Assembly (NCBI RefSeq): GCF_007860095.1
Contig: NZ_SJPT01000017.1
Location: 1 to 64,000, forward strand
Length of the DNA: 64,000 nt
Direction: 5' to 3'
From: Novipirellula galeiformis
GTDB lineage: Bacteria > Planctomycetota > Planctomycetia > Pirellulales > Pirellulaceae
Shown: piece by piece, positions 41,878 to 51,503 of the stretch
Layout: the number at the start of each line of letters is the position of its first letter
How positions within the stretch are numbered: position 1 is the stretch's first letter
Translations under genes and position numbers: made by a program
The notes under the pieces: model-generated
Seen by the model: only the letters and a program-made list of their open reading frames with translations
Told to the model about the DNA's origin: nothing
The model's database searches: none

Positions 41878-43767
41878 TTAACGATAAAACCAAGTGACGG
41901 GCAGCGATCGAAATCGGCACGAGTACCCGCCTTTGCCCTGGTCCCAATAGCTCATTACCGCCCGGTCGCCCACAAAGATGAGACTGATGTACGAAAACGT
42001 GCGACTCGAATCAGACTCCAAGTTGCCCACCACCGTCCACGTTTCACCTTCGTCACGCGAGATGGCCGCCGTCAATGGAGTTCGCTTGCCGCCATGCCCC
42101 GCTCCGGGGGCATAGGTATTGTTCCAGATTAACAGCAGGTCCCCCGTGGACGGAATCCGCCGCAAGGTAGTGGGAGCCTCTGGCCCCTGAATCCCCAGCG
42201 ACGTCATTGGTCCCCAGGTGTCTCCGCCATCCTCCGAATACGCTTTGCCCGGATAACCTAGCTGAGTCCTGACGAGCATCATGATGCGGCCATCCTTTAG
42301 TTCGATGACTTCCGGTTCCATCGCTCCGCGTTTGTCCGCGTCCACCTTGCCTTTGCTATCTCGCCACGTTTTCCCCCCGTCATCGGACAGAAAGCAGTGC
42401 GATTGAAAGTGATTGTTAGTCGCTACATCTGGTGTCGATGCGGCGGGCAGCAACAGACGTCCGGTCGATAAAGCCGTGATGCGATCGTTGTTGACAACGT
42501 GGTAACCGGCGGCCGTAGACACCTTCACCGGTTCTCCAAACGTCGCCCCTTCGTCTGTGGAGATTCGCAGGTACGGGGTCAGCTCGCTGTGACTGTTTTT
42601 CTGCAGATAGACCATCCCAATCGAACCATCGGCCAATCGCCGCAAGGTGACGCTCATCACATTCATGCCGCCCGTGTTGGGCTGCAGTACGCGAGACGCT
42701 GACCACGTCCGGCCACCATCGGTGGACTGGCGTGCCACCACATGCGCCTGCGCAAAATCACTGCCACTGCCGTGAAATTCGGTGACGGCAAACAACAGCG
42801 AACCATCATTTAAGGCCACGATCGAACCCTCGGTGTAACGAGGATGCTCAGGCTTGGCTTGATACACCAGCGTTGAAACGTCAGCGTCGCTCGGTTCCGG
42901 CACAGGCCCGCTCAAAACCAATAGCGACTGCGCCGCGCGATAAGATGTGTCTGCGTTCTCGTCATCGAGAAGCTGCTTGAGGGAATCCACGACGCCGGTG
43001 GCCCAAGCGTCCCCAGCGAACGTGGCTGCATAGGTTCGCACAGCCGGGTCCGGTGCGTGCAAGTTTGCTGCCAAGGCCCGCAGCCCCTCCGCGTCGCCCA
43101 GCGCCGCCAAGGAATGATGGACATACGCTTTCTGTATGGCATCGTCGCAGCGTGGCAGTTGAGCTTTGATCTGCGGGATGTCCGCTGCGTTTCCAATCCG
43201 CCCCAAAATCCACACCGCAATTCGAAGTACATCTAGGTCTTCGCTATTTAATGAGTCGCGGAGAAACTGCATCGCATCCGGATTACCGCAGCGGCCCAGC
43301 GCGGCAGCTGCCATCAGCTTGAGTATTCGCATATCATCGGTAGTTGCGAACGCCTTTCGCAGGGCCACACCGTCACCAATCTCGACTACTTTGTAGAGGC
43401 TCTCGGCTGCGTGAACGTGACCGTAGGGATCGTCGCCAGCCAGTATGTCCAACATCACCGTGGTGCGAGCTTTGTCACCGGCACGAACGAGTTCGCGAGC
43501 GATCCCACAGCGCCGTTGATCGTCTTTTTCTGCCGCCAGTTTATCAGTCAGGTAATCGCGGACTTCGTCGCCGTAGCCGGCCAGCGTCAGCCCCTCGGCT
43601 GCATGAATCGACGGCCAGAACTCGTCGCTGCGTAGCCCAGATCGCAAAATCTCTAGACACCGCTGACGCGTCGGCTCGTCCAACGAGATCGGCGTCCGCT
43701 CGGCTGCCGATAGGTTGACTGACAACAATGTGATACTGATCAATAACGGATATACAAGTGTGTTCAT
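41878..43767 (-). CDS. secreted HEAT-repeat / sialidase-fold fusion protein
   Basis: About 629 residues from the ATG at 43767, which starts the signal peptide MNTLVYPLLISITLLSVNLS (AAE). The frame extends to a GTG at 43851 without a ribosome site at either. Residues about 35-290 are alpha-helical HEAT-like repeats (IHAAEGLTLAGYGDEVRDYL, HVHAAESLYKVVEIGDG, LMAAAALGRCGNPDAMQFL, AVWILGRIGNAADIPQI, SLAALGDAEGLRALA). The C-terminal half is a sialidase propeller with five Asp-boxes (STDGGRTWS, STDEGATFG, SDDGGKTWR, SEDGGDTWG, SRDEGETWT). The propeller resembles the two duplicated sialidases (VVNNDRITALSTGRLLLPA; RRIPSTGDLLLIWNN). The HEAT part probably mediates protein contact. The RAYT array begins right after its stop. 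Confidence 0.85.
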   Translation of the reverse strand: MNTLVYPLLISITLLSVNLSAAERTPISLDEPTRQRCLEILRSGLRSDEFWPSIHAAEGLTLAGYGDEVRDYLTDKLAAEKDDQRRCGIARELVRAGDKARTTVMLDILAGDDPYGHVHAAESLYKVVEIGDGVALRKAFATTDDMRILKLMAAAALGRCGNPDAMQFLRDSLNSEDLDVLRIAVWILGRIGNAADIPQIKAQLPRCDDAIQKAYVHHSLAALGDAEGLRALAANLHAPDPAVRTYAATFAGDAWATGVVDSLKQLLDDENADTSYRAAQSLLVLSGPVPEPSDADVSTLVYQAKPEHPRYTEGSIVALNDGSLLFAVTEFHGSGSDFAQAHVVARQSTDGGRTWSASRVLQPNTGGMNVMSVTLRRLADGSIGMVYLQKNSHSELTPYLRISTDEGATFGEPVKVSTAAGYHVVNNDRITALSTGRLLLPAASTPDVATNNHFQSHCFLSDDGGKTWRDSKGKVDADKRGAMEPEVIELKDGRIMMLVRTQLGYPGKAYSEDGGDTWGPMTSLGIQGPEAPTTLRRIPSTGDLLLIWNNTYAPGAGHGGKRTPLTAAISRDEGETWTVVGNLESDSSRTFSYISLIFVGDRAVMSYWDQGKGGYSCRFRSLPVTWFYR

Positions 43768-43950
43768 CGCAAGCATTCGTTGAAGCCGACTGAGCGGCAA
43801 AGATACATCGGAGCCCTGTTCTGGTAGGCTATATTGAGACCATGTCGCCACATCTTACACGGTTTGCACCTTCGGTGTGGACCTTCAGTGCCGAGTTTTC
43901 AGCCCGCCGAGTTCAGGTCCCCCGAAAGAGAAAAAGTGGAATGTCGAGCA

Positions 43951-44050
43951 ATGGCTTCGCGCCCCCCGCTCTGCATCACTTTGGCATCGGGCATCGTCCG
44001 GGCGGCAACGCCCCAGGCCGCCCCACCGAATATCGTGTTCGTGTTGTGGA
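43951..44050 (+). pseudogene. truncated sulfatase N-terminus
   Basis: The frame from ATG at 43951 reads a short hydrophobic leader, then TPQAAPPNIVFVL, the standard start of a mature planctomycete sulfatase, which should continue with a D-D or D-Q metal motif. Instead it reads WTGKGGRS and runs into the short repeat at 44090. The beginning of a sulfatase has therefore been joined to unrelated DNA. Only about 30 residues support the call. Confidence 0.45.
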
Positions 44051-44089
44051 CCGGAAAAGGGGGCAGGAGCCTAATTGAAAGATTGGAGG

Positions 44090-44146
44090 AACTTGCGTGG
44101 ACGACCACGCATTCTCAAGATGGATTACAGATTGTACTTTCGTGTT
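44090..44146. repeat. short interspersed repeat (pair with 15412-15472)
   Basis: ACTTGCGTGGACGACCACG, then GGATTACAGATTGTACTTTC, as at 15412-15472. The rest of the gap 43768-44620 (about 44150-44620) shows no gene; the open frames there (44115-44627 minus, 44215-44718 plus) lack recognisable content. Confidence 0.55.
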
Positions 44147-44620
44147 TTGACTCGGCCCAGCCACTCCGGTAACCGAACAAGTCAACCGGGTAGTTCTGGA
44201 GCCCTTCATCGCGGTTGCCCTTCGCCAGCCGCCTCGTCTCCGATGATTTGCATTGGCAAGGCAAAGGGAAGTCTATCCCTTCAACGCGACTAGCCCTGAA
44301 ACAGGCAACTCTTGATCTTACCCCTACTCTTACACCTTCAATCCCGTCTGCGCAAGCTCCGCTGGACCGCCACCAACCGGAGAAGGCTAGGATTAAGAGC
44401 AAGGCTACGATTAAGAAACAAAAGGAGGCAAAGCCATGCGACCGTTTCGATCCAAGAAACGGGATATCGTCATTCACCTGCAATCGACCGTTACTACCGC
44501 ATGCACCCGTACCAAGAATGGCGTCGATCTCCCGTCCAGAGCCCATCGCCTCTAAAATCTTCGCTTGTTTAAGGACGAGCGTTTTACCCAACAATACCTT
44601 TGGCGTTAGCGGGCTAAGGA

Positions 44621-45934
44621 CTAGCAATCACAACGGTCGCGACTTGCCGAACCACAAGCGGTTCCTTCACCGCGATAAGCCAAGTCGGTGGAGCAGACGC
44701 CTGTCTGTGGCAGGGTGAGCTCCACTCGCCGCGCGGATTCGAGGTCGCCGGCCAACTCCGCAGCAACCGAACGCACTTGTTCATACCCTGTTCGCAGCAA
44801 AAACGTGGGTGCACGACCGTAGCTTTTCATGCCAACGATATAGAACCCATTCTCTGGGTGCTTCAGCTCCTCGGCTCCGTGTGGCGAAACCGAACCGCAA
44901 CGATGGTGATTGGGGTCAATCATGGGACCGAGTCGTTTTGCCGCTTCAGTCGAGATATCCAGTTCAAGGCGTAGCTCTCGAAGCATTTCTAAGTTAGGAC
45001 GTGAACCTGCGGCAACGATGACTTCGTCCACAACCACCCGCGACACCCCTTCAACGTCAACCACCTCGATTCCTTCACCAGGACGCTCCTCGAGTGCACT
45101 GATTGACAACCCCGTTAGCAGCGACACGAGCCCCGACTTCACCACGGAATGCACACGGGTTCCGAGCGCACCGCGTTCAACAATTTCGTCCGCGGAACCA
45201 CCTCCCCAAAGCTTTGTGGGGTCGGTTCGCCGGATGCCCCACACGATTGAGGTCGCAGGGTCCTCCTGCCTGAGCTTCTCCAAACTCAATACGCTCCCGA
45301 TCGCCGAATGCCCCGACCCCACCACCAAGACGCGTTTTCCCGCATATCGCTCTCGCTCTTGTCCCAACACATCGGGCATCCCATAGCGAATGTGCGATTG
45401 AAGTTTTTGCTCGCCATCGGCCATGACGCCCCCAGCGCCAAGCGGATTCGGAGTCGTCCAGGTTCCCGACGCATCCATGACCGCTCGCACTTTGAAGCGT
45501 CGCGGGCCCTCCGGCGTCTCCGCAACGATTAGAAACGGAGCGTCGTTGCGGTTGCCGTCTGCCATGCGATCATGTCCGTCACGCGAAACGGAAACCACTT
45601 TATGTTCAAGCTTGATGTGAGCGGCGATCGCGTGGTGTGCCGCCAGCGGATCAAGCAGCCCCTCCACAAGTTCTTGTGCGTAGGGAACATCCTCTCCATT
45701 GGGTTCTTTCCAGCTTCCATCTGCTTGAAGCAATCTTTTGCTTGCCGGATCAATCAGGAAAGACCATGGCGTAAACAATCGAACGTGCCGCCATTGCCAG
45801 ACGCTGGCGGCAATTCGAGGCCCCGCCTCAAAAACCAGGGGAGTCAGCCCTCGTTCGACCAAATTTGCTGCAGCAGCAAGCCCGATGGGCCCTGCACCAA
45901 TCACGGCGATGGGCAACTTATTTGACTCTGTCAT
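44621..45934 (-). CDS. FAD/NAD(P)-binding flavoprotein (monooxygenase-like, ArsO-type)
   Basis: 437 residues from the ATG at 45934, chosen for its GAGAG ribosome site and because it starts directly before the dinucleotide fold; the frame extends to 46018. PIAVIGAGPIGLAAAANLVE is the FAD-binding GxGxxG motif with a following ERGLTPLVFEAG, and RVLVVGSGHSAIGSVLSLEK is a second Rossmann motif for NAD(P)H. DASGTWTTPNPLG and VIVAAGSRPN are typical of flavin-containing monooxygenase/thioredoxin-reductase relatives. The C-terminal ELTLPQTGVCSTDLAYRGE resembles flavoproteins often found in arsenic operons; no ars genes are seen nearby, so that link is weak. Most likely an oxidoreductase of unknown substrate. 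Not operonic. Confidence 0.75.
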   Translation of the reverse strand: MTESNKLPIAVIGAGPIGLAAAANLVERGLTPLVFEAGPRIAASVWQWRHVRLFTPWSFLIDPASKRLLQADGSWKEPNGEDVPYAQELVEGLLDPLAAHHAIAAHIKLEHKVVSVSRDGHDRMADGNRNDAPFLIVAETPEGPRRFKVRAVMDASGTWTTPNPLGAGGVMADGEQKLQSHIRYGMPDVLGQERERYAGKRVLVVGSGHSAIGSVLSLEKLRQEDPATSIVWGIRRTDPTKLWGGGSADEIVERGALGTRVHSVVKSGLVSLLTGLSISALEERPGEGIEVVDVEGVSRVVVDEVIVAAGSRPNLEMLRELRLELDISTEAAKRLGPMIDPNHHRCGSVSPHGAEELKHPENGFYIVGMKSYGRAPTFLLRTGYEQVRSVAAELAGDLESARRVELTLPQTGVCSTDLAYRGEGTACGSASRDRCDC

Positions 45935-46555
45935 GCTCTCTCGATCCGCAGGATTCGCGTTTGGGTAAGTAAAAATACGCCGGGCATTGGGAGCAGCGTC
46001 GTTGTGGCTCCACAACATTCCACCATCGCAGCGGCTCGCGGACTTCGCACCGGCTCACCTATGTAGACGCAGGTATTCTGGGAAAGATGCAACACGAATC
46101 AAGTTTGATTCGAAAAAATTGCGATTTGGCATCAATCCAGCATGAGTCGCCCCCCATGAAATGAATCCCGCCGCTCCGATCGCGTATAGCGTTTGAATCG
46201 ACAAAATGGAGAGGTTACGACAGACAATCTGCGGGCTGGCCCCCGTTGGATAGAGCCTCAAGCAAGAAAGCCGTCTCGGTGGGGAAAACCGGGGGGGCGG
46301 GGAAGTCGACGCGTGTCGGCTCAACCTCGAATCGCCCCTAAGTCCGCGTGGTCGCCCGAAAGTACGAAGGCAACCTGAGAAAAACAAGGATTTCTGCACA
46401 CTCTTGTCTTTCTGCGTCTTACTTTCAGGACTTGCGTCATGCATTCAGGACTGGGGCGATGAACAAACACGGAGTTTTCACACAACCGTGCTGGAAGCGT
46501 TTACAATGTCACCCTCCCTACCTCTCCCCCCACCTTTTGACGCAAGGATCACTTT
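45935..46555. other. intergenic gap, no gene seen
   Basis: Divergent region between the flavoprotein and the Gfo/Idh/MocA gene; it must hold their promoters. I see no repeat-family member and no convincing small gene (the 46055-46444 frame is low-complexity Arg/Ser/Pro). Confidence 0.5.
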
Positions 46556-48034
46556 ATGAGCCACAAACCGATTTCCAAACCGACACGCCGCAATTTCCTG
46601 AAGACCACCTCGGCGATCGGCGGATCGCTGATCATCATGGGAACCAAAGCAACCGCAGGGATCAAAGGCGCTAACGATCGCGTGCGGATCGCGGTGGCTG
46701 GAGTGAACGGCCGAGGCAATGCCCACATCGGCGGGTGGATGAAGGCCGAGAACGTGGAGCTCATTTATGTAATCGATCCCGCAGAGAACGTGCTACAGAA
46801 TCGCTTGAAGGGAATCGAAAAACGCGCCGAGGGAAAGTTTACCACCAAGGGCTTGTCGGACTTTCGCGAAGCGCTCGACGACAAGTCGCTCGACGCCATC
46901 TCCATTGCGACTCCGAACCATTGGCATTCGCTGATGACGATTCGGGCCGCTCAAGCCGGCAAGCATGTGTATGTGGAAAAGCCGCTCAGTCATGATGTCG
47001 CCGAGGGACGCGTCGCGGTCGAAGCACAAAAGAAATACGGCATCGTGGTTCAACATGGAACTCAGCGACGAAGCGATTCCGGCATCGCAGGGCTTCACGA
47101 ATTGCTCAAGTCCGGCGACTTGCCGAAGCTGAAGATTGCCTATGGCTATTGCTGCAAACCAAGAGGTAGCATCGGTACGAAGCCAAACGGAGCGCCACCC
47201 TCGAATTTGAATTGGGATCTTTGGAAAGGTCCCGCGGTGATCGATCAATACCATGCCAATTACCACCCCTACAATTGGCACTGGTTCTGGGAAACCGGCA
47301 ATGGCGACCTCAACAACCAAGGCACCCACCAATTGGACATCGCACGCTGGGCGATCGACGACGACCAAACGCATCCGGTGCGTATGATGGCAATGGGGGG
47401 CCGGTTCCAATGGGATGATCAAGGCGAGACCCCTAACACGATGTTCTCGATGGCCGAATATCCCAACGGCCAGCAGGTCTTCTTTAATGTTCGCAACGTG
47501 AACCACGAAGGCTACAAGACCCAAGTCTACAACGAGTATTATCTCGAAGACGGCAGCGTGATCACGGGCGAAGGACGCTACAAGATCTTGCGTCCCGGTG
47601 CCGACAAACCCGAAGAGCTAAAGGTGCCATCCGGAAACGTAACCCCCGGCGGCCATTTCAATGCGTTCATCAGCGCGGTTCGCGCGAACGATCCGAGCAT
47701 GGCCAATGGGAACGTCATGGACGCCCATTACGGTTGTGTACTCGGTCACCTGATGAATAACTCGTACCGCTTAGGCAGCGAGGTTCCATTCAACGCCAAA
47801 GCAGGCCAATTCGGTGACAACAAGGACGCGGCAATCCACTTTGGCAAGCTACACTCGATCATGAAGGACGGCGTTGGCGTGCCCGAGAACGAGGCTAAGT
47901 ACGTTGTTGGCCCCACATTGACGTTCGATCCGGAAACGGAAAAACACACGGGCGAATTCGCAACCGAGGCCAATCAATTGCTCAAGGACCCCAACAACGC
48001 GAACTTCAAGATCCCCCAGATCTCTGAGGTCTAA
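46556..48034 (+). CDS. Tat-exported Gfo/Idh/MocA-family oxidoreductase
   Basis: 492 residues. SKPTRRNFLKTTSAIGGSLI is a twin-arginine signal, so the enzyme is exported folded with its NAD(P) bound. VRIAVAGVNGRGNAHIGGWM is the dinucleotide-binding motif. SLDAISIATPNHWHSLMTI and GKHVYVEKPLSHDVAEGR (E-K-P) are the diagnostic Gfo/Idh/MocA segments. NWHWFWETGNGDLNNQGTHQ, then LDIARW, holds the catalytic histidine region (G..H..D). The C-terminal part, YYLEDGSVITGEGRY, is the open-sheet domain. Exported members of this family are numerous in planctomycetes and may oxidise sugars or glycosides (3-keto-glycoside chemistry, which would link to DUF1080 proteins); that is inference. It is convergent with the acidic RraB-like gene. 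Confidence 0.92.
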   Translation: MSHKPISKPTRRNFLKTTSAIGGSLIIMGTKATAGIKGANDRVRIAVAGVNGRGNAHIGGWMKAENVELIYVIDPAENVLQNRLKGIEKRAEGKFTTKGLSDFREALDDKSLDAISIATPNHWHSLMTIRAAQAGKHVYVEKPLSHDVAEGRVAVEAQKKYGIVVQHGTQRRSDSGIAGLHELLKSGDLPKLKIAYGYCCKPRGSIGTKPNGAPPSNLNWDLWKGPAVIDQYHANYHPYNWHWFWETGNGDLNNQGTHQLDIARWAIDDDQTHPVRMMAMGGRFQWDDQGETPNTMFSMAEYPNGQQVFFNVRNVNHEGYKTQVYNEYYLEDGSVITGEGRYKILRPGADKPEELKVPSGNVTPGGHFNAFISAVRANDPSMANGNVMDAHYGCVLGHLMNNSYRLGSEVPFNAKAGQFGDNKDAAIHFGKLHSIMKDGVGVPENEAKYVVGPTLTFDPETEKHTGEFATEANQLLKDPNNANFKIPQISEV

Positions 48035-48091
48035 GCGAGAACGTCGAAAGCAAAGGCAAGGAAACCCCACTGCCTTTCGGGCTTGGATAAC

Positions 48092-48134
48092 AAAAAACGA
48101 GGCGGCCGTCCGCGCTGGGACATGCCGCCTCGTT
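48092..48134 (-). terminator. intrinsic terminator for the minus-strand RraB-like gene
   Basis: On the minus strand, AACGAGGCGGC (48134-48124) pairs perfectly over 11 bp with GCCGCCTCGTT (48106-48096), followed by TTTT (48095-48092; T-run TTTTTTG overall). The loop is 17 nt. It lies 120 bp beyond the stop of the gene at 48257-49024. It may also slow plus-strand transcripts from the convergent oxidoreductase gene, but the T-run faces minus. Confidence 0.85.
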
Positions 48135-48256
48135 GTCGTTTCGTAGAAACCCTGGTTTTCCTTACCCACTCCGGCTCCGCAGCACTCCGTTGCATTGCCA
48201 TTTCACGATCGTTGCAAAACGGGATTCAATCTCGCGTGATTCCCGCGTGTGCAAGA

Positions 48257-49024
48257 TCACGACTCGTCTTCGTCGCTGTCGCCATTCTCGTCGCCATCAC
48301 CGTAGACATCGTTGAAATCTTCTTGGTCGAGAAACTGAATCCCCACCACTTCGGAGTTATTCGACGCGGCGATAGCGTTAATACGATCATTCATCGCCAC
48401 CAATTCCGCTTCGTTATTCTTGCCTTCGATGAACAAGCACAACCCGTAATTGCCATCTTCGTCAGGTTCGTCGTAGCTTTCGATCGTGCCTAATTTCTCG
48501 TTATCCAATGCCACCGTCAACGCATCCAAATCGTCCTTGGCAGTACAGAACAACAAGAACAACCAGGGCAAGTCGCTATCGACTTCTAAGCCCGATTCGG
48601 TGAAGTGTTGCAATCGCAACTGGGCATCTTCGATCGGCATCCAGTCAAAAAAGTCATCTTCGTCGATCGGGTCAAAGGCGGTCACATCGGCGAGCATCAA
48701 ACCGAACTCCTTCGCCAAGGCATCGACTTCATCGGCACATGCCTTCACTTGCTCGGGGGTCAACGCTTCACAGCGATGCAGCGACAACATGGGGCCGCTC
48801 ATCGTGGAGTTCCCCTCGTCATCGACGTGCTCGACCTCTTCTTCAATATCAAACCCGTAGCTCTCTGGGACCCGTTCACCGATTTTTTCAAGCAGCGCTA
48901 TATCGGTGCTCTCAATTCCAAAAACCCACTCCAGCGGCTCGTCGGTTTTATAGTCAAGATTGTTGACCATGTGATCAAACAGCTCATTGATCTGAGCGTG
49001 GAAGTCATTACTCGATTCGTTCAT
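48257..49024 (-). CDS. acidic RraB/DUF695-like cytoplasmic protein
   Basis: 255 residues from the ATG at 49024; the frame extends to 49144 but those residues are not needed and no ribosome site favours them. It is very acidic, with a C-terminal tail of almost only Asp/Glu/Gly/Asn/Ser. The middle, about 55-100, YGFDIEEEVEHVDDEGNST, then LSLHRCEALTPEQVKACADE, resembles the RraB (RNase E inhibitor B) / DUF695 ferredoxin-like fold (a strand, then T.EQV...DEVDALA). LLFCTAKDDLDALTVALDNE may be a second copy of the fold. No signal peptide. Function unknown; a regulator binding a basic partner is conceivable. Clear terminator downstream. Confidence 0.6.
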   Translation of the reverse strand: MNESSNDFHAQINELFDHMVNNLDYKTDEPLEWVFGIESTDIALLEKIGERVPESYGFDIEEEVEHVDDEGNSTMSGPMLSLHRCEALTPEQVKACADEVDALAKEFGLMLADVTAFDPIDEDDFFDWMPIEDAQLRLQHFTESGLEVDSDLPWLFLLFCTAKDDLDALTVALDNEKLGTIESYDEPDEDGNYGLCLFIEGKNNEAELVAMNDRINAIAASNNSEVVGIQFLDQEDFNDVYGDGDENGDSDEDES

Positions 49025-49498
49025 CTTTGCCGCAGTTGTAATTGGGTAAAAGCCATCTGGCAGTTGTATTTTCGCGTAGCATAACAGACGTACCCAAATT
49101 CGGGAGCGGACGAAAAGGCTCAATTCGGGCATTGTTTCGCTCACCTAGGGGCGATCGATTTCCGCTGGATCCAATGACCGACGCGTTCGTCCTACCGCAT
49201 TAAATTTCGCCGCCGCGAATCGAAGCGTGAATGGTTAAATGGGACGCCAAACAGCGCGACTCGAGGGAGAATTGCCCCCGTTCACGATCACTCTCCCGCT
49301 GGCTTGCCAGTGAGCGTTTCCCCCCAAGATCGGAGTCTCGTTGCCGCCCGTTTTCCTGGCAAAGGGGGCAAGCTTTCCTTTTTCGGCCCCCATGGCGCTT
49401 GAAGTTGAATTTCCTGGTATTCTGTTATCACCAATAGGCGGATGCTTTCGTCGCCAAACCACTCCACGATTGACTACCTCTTCAGCGAAGGATGTTGC
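49025..49498. other. divergent intergenic region before the MoxR operon, no gene seen
   Basis: It must contain the promoters for the RraB-like gene (minus) and the MoxR operon (plus). I see no repeat and no strong hexamer pair that I can defend. Confidence 0.45.
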
Positions 49499-50563
49499 AT
49501 GTCCGCAGACGCCGCGGCAAATCAAAACGGGATCAGCGAGGCAGACTCGAAGCTGTTACATGACGCTCGCAAGCGGATTATCGAGCAGTTGGGCAAAATC
49601 ATCGTGGGCCAGGAAATCGTCATCGACGAGATCATGATCTGCCTGTTCAGCCGTGGTCACTGCATGCTCGAAGGGGTACCGGGGCTGGCCAAGACGTTGA
49701 TGATCAGCACGTTGGCCCAAACGTTGGACCTGTCCTTCAGCCGCATTCAATTCACCCCCGACTTGATGCCCGCCGATGTGACAGGAACGGAGATCATCGA
49801 AGAGGATCGGGCCAGCGGGAAACGCGACTTCCGATTTATGGAAGGGCCGCTGTTTGCCAATGTCGTGTTGGCGGATGAAATCAACCGCACCCCACCCAAA
49901 ACGCAGGCCGCATTGCTCGAAGCGATGCAGGAGCGGCAAGTCACGGTGGGGCGTCATCGCCACGTCTTATCCGATCCGTTTTTTGTGTTGGCGACTCAGA
50001 ACCCGATTGAACAAGAGGGAACCTATCCGCTTCCCGAAGCCCAACAAGATCGCTTCATGTTCAAGGTCTTTGTGGAATACCCCAGCTTCGACGAAGAATT
50101 CGAAGTAGCGCGTCGCACGACGGGCAAGGCTGCTGAAAAGGTCGAAGCGGTGTTGGGAGCCGAAGAGATTCTGCGACTGCAAGAACTGGTTCGCCAAGTC
50201 CCTGTCAGCGACCATGTCGTTCGCTACGCCCTTTCGCTGGTCCGGCAAACCCGCGTCGGAGGCGACGGCGTCCCCGACTTTGTCGATGAATTGGTCGGTT
50301 GGGGAGCGGGTCCACGGGCAGTTCAGTTCCTGATTCTCGGTGGCAAGGCACGGGCACTTTTACAAGGACGTTTTCATGTGCAAATCGAAGACATTCAATA
50401 CTTGGCCAAACCGGTGCTCCGGCACCGCATGGTCGTCAATTTTGCTGCCGAAAGCGACGGCGTGACCAGTGACGACGTGATTGAACGGATTATTGCCGCG
50501 ACGCCAACGACCGAGGATGAACTTTCCCGCGATGCCCGCTTCCAAAAAATATTTGCGTCCTGA
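49499..50563 (+). CDS. MoxR-family AAA+ ATPase
   Basis: 354 residues from the ATG at 49499, with GAAGGA 8 nt upstream. GVPGLAKT (59-66) is Walker [16 protein letters not shown] Walker [21 protein letters not shown] sensor 1, and [13 protein letters not shown] the arginine-finger region. [19 protein letters not shown] is the C-terminal lid. MoxR ATPases are chaperones that insert metal or mature vWA-domain partners; the next three genes encode DUF58 and vWA membrane proteins, as in the Bat (aerotolerance) operons. Its end overlaps the DUF58 start by about 32 bp. First gene of the seven-gene plus-strand run to 62251. Confidence 0.95.
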   Translation: MSADAAANQNGISEADSKLLHDARKRIIEQLGKIIVGQEIVIDEIMICLFSRGHCMLEGVPGLAKTLMISTLAQTLDLSFSRIQFTPDLMPADVTGTEIIEEDRASGKRDFRFMEGPLFANVVLADEINRTPPKTQAALLEAMQERQVTVGRHRHVLSDPFFVLATQNPIEQEGTYPLPEAQQDRFMFKVFVEYPSFDEEFEVARRTTGKAAEKVEAVLGAEEILRLQELVRQVPVSDHVVRYALSLVRQTRVGGDGVPDFVDELVGWGAGPRAVQFLILGGKARALLQGRFHVQIEDIQYLAKPVLRHRMVVNFAAESDGVTSDDVIERIIAATPTTEDELSRDARFQKIFAS

Positions 50564-51434
50564 GGTTACCGCCCGCATTCGTCGTCTGGAGTTGTCGGCG
50601 AGGCGAGTGGTCGAAGGATTTTTGTCGGGAATGCATCGGAGTCCCTACTTTGGGCAATCGATCGAATTCCTGCAGCACCGCCAATACACTCGAGGCGACG
50701 AGATTCGTCACATCGATTGGAAGGTGTATGCACGTCAAGATCGTTTGCACATCAAGCAATACGAAGAGGAAACGAATCTTCGCTTGACGCTGTTGGTCGA
50801 TCGCTCCGCTAGCATGGCGTACGGTGATGGCGACTCGAATAAATTTGATTATTCAGCATCGATTGCCGCATCACTTGCCTATCTGGCGTTGCGGCAAAAG
50901 GACGCGACCGGACTCGTCACGTTTGATACCAAGGTGCGGGCGACCGTGCCGGCGAAAAGTAATCAACAACAATTGACGCGAATCCTCTCGATGCTCGATT
51001 CGGTCGGCGCCGACGGACGCACCGACTTGTCCGCAGTCGTGAAGGAGATTTCGCAAAGCATTCCACGCCGTGGGTTGGTCGTGATCATTTCTGACTTGCT
51101 CGGCGTCGACTCATTGTTGGAAGGGTTGCGAATGCTTCGCCAACGTGGCCATGACGTGGCGATGTTCCATATTTTACACGATCATGAAATGGATTTTGAA
51201 TTTAGCGGCGCCACGCGATTCGAAGGACTCGAAAGCGATGACTTTCTCAATTGCAACCCTCGCGCTTTGCGAGAAGGTTATCTCGAAGCGTTGCAAACGT
51301 TCTTGAGCCAAACCAAAAAAGCGTGCGGGCGATTGTCGATCGATTATTTACAGGTTCGCACCAGCGAACCGTTGGACGCCGTGCTCGCCAAGTTCCTCGC
51401 CGCGCGCCAATCGCTCCCTAAACTGAAACGCTAG
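50532..51434 (+). CDS. DUF58 / vWA-like protein
   Basis: 300 residues from ATG 50532 ([12 protein letters not shown]); ATG 50517 ([11 protein letters not shown]) is equally open and neither has a well-placed ribosome site. The DUF58 signature is [20 protein letters not shown] and [20 protein letters not shown]. The vWA metal site follows: LLVDRSASM (Asp90-x-Ser-x-Ser94), then [11 protein letters not shown] (Thr) and [11 protein letters not shown] (Asp). A normal-length cytoplasmic partner of MoxR. Overlap with moxR suggests coupling. Shared role with BatA-type proteins unknown in planctomycetes. Confidence 0.93.
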   Translation: MPASKKYLRPEVTARIRRLELSARRVVEGFLSGMHRSPYFGQSIEFLQHRQYTRGDEIRHIDWKVYARQDRLHIKQYEEETNLRLTLLVDRSASMAYGDGDSNKFDYSASIAASLAYLALRQKDATGLVTFDTKVRATVPAKSNQQQLTRILSMLDSVGADGRTDLSAVVKEISQSIPRRGLVVIISDLLGVDSLLEGLRMLRQRGHDVAMFHILHDHEMDFEFSGATRFEGLESDDFLNCNPRALREGYLEALQTFLSQTKKACGRLSIDYLQVRTSEPLDAVLAKFLAARQSLPKLKR

Positions 51435-51503
51435 TCACCGCGGGCCTTCGCTCGGCTACCGCTTCCATCATTTCAACCTCACCTTATTCACGTTAAACTT
51501 CCC

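Noticed and set aside
44115-44627. 170-residue minus-strand open frame (with 44215-44718 plus)
   Set aside because: One hydrophobic stretch but no family resemblance, no ribosome site, and overlap of two opposing frames in a repeat-bearing gap.
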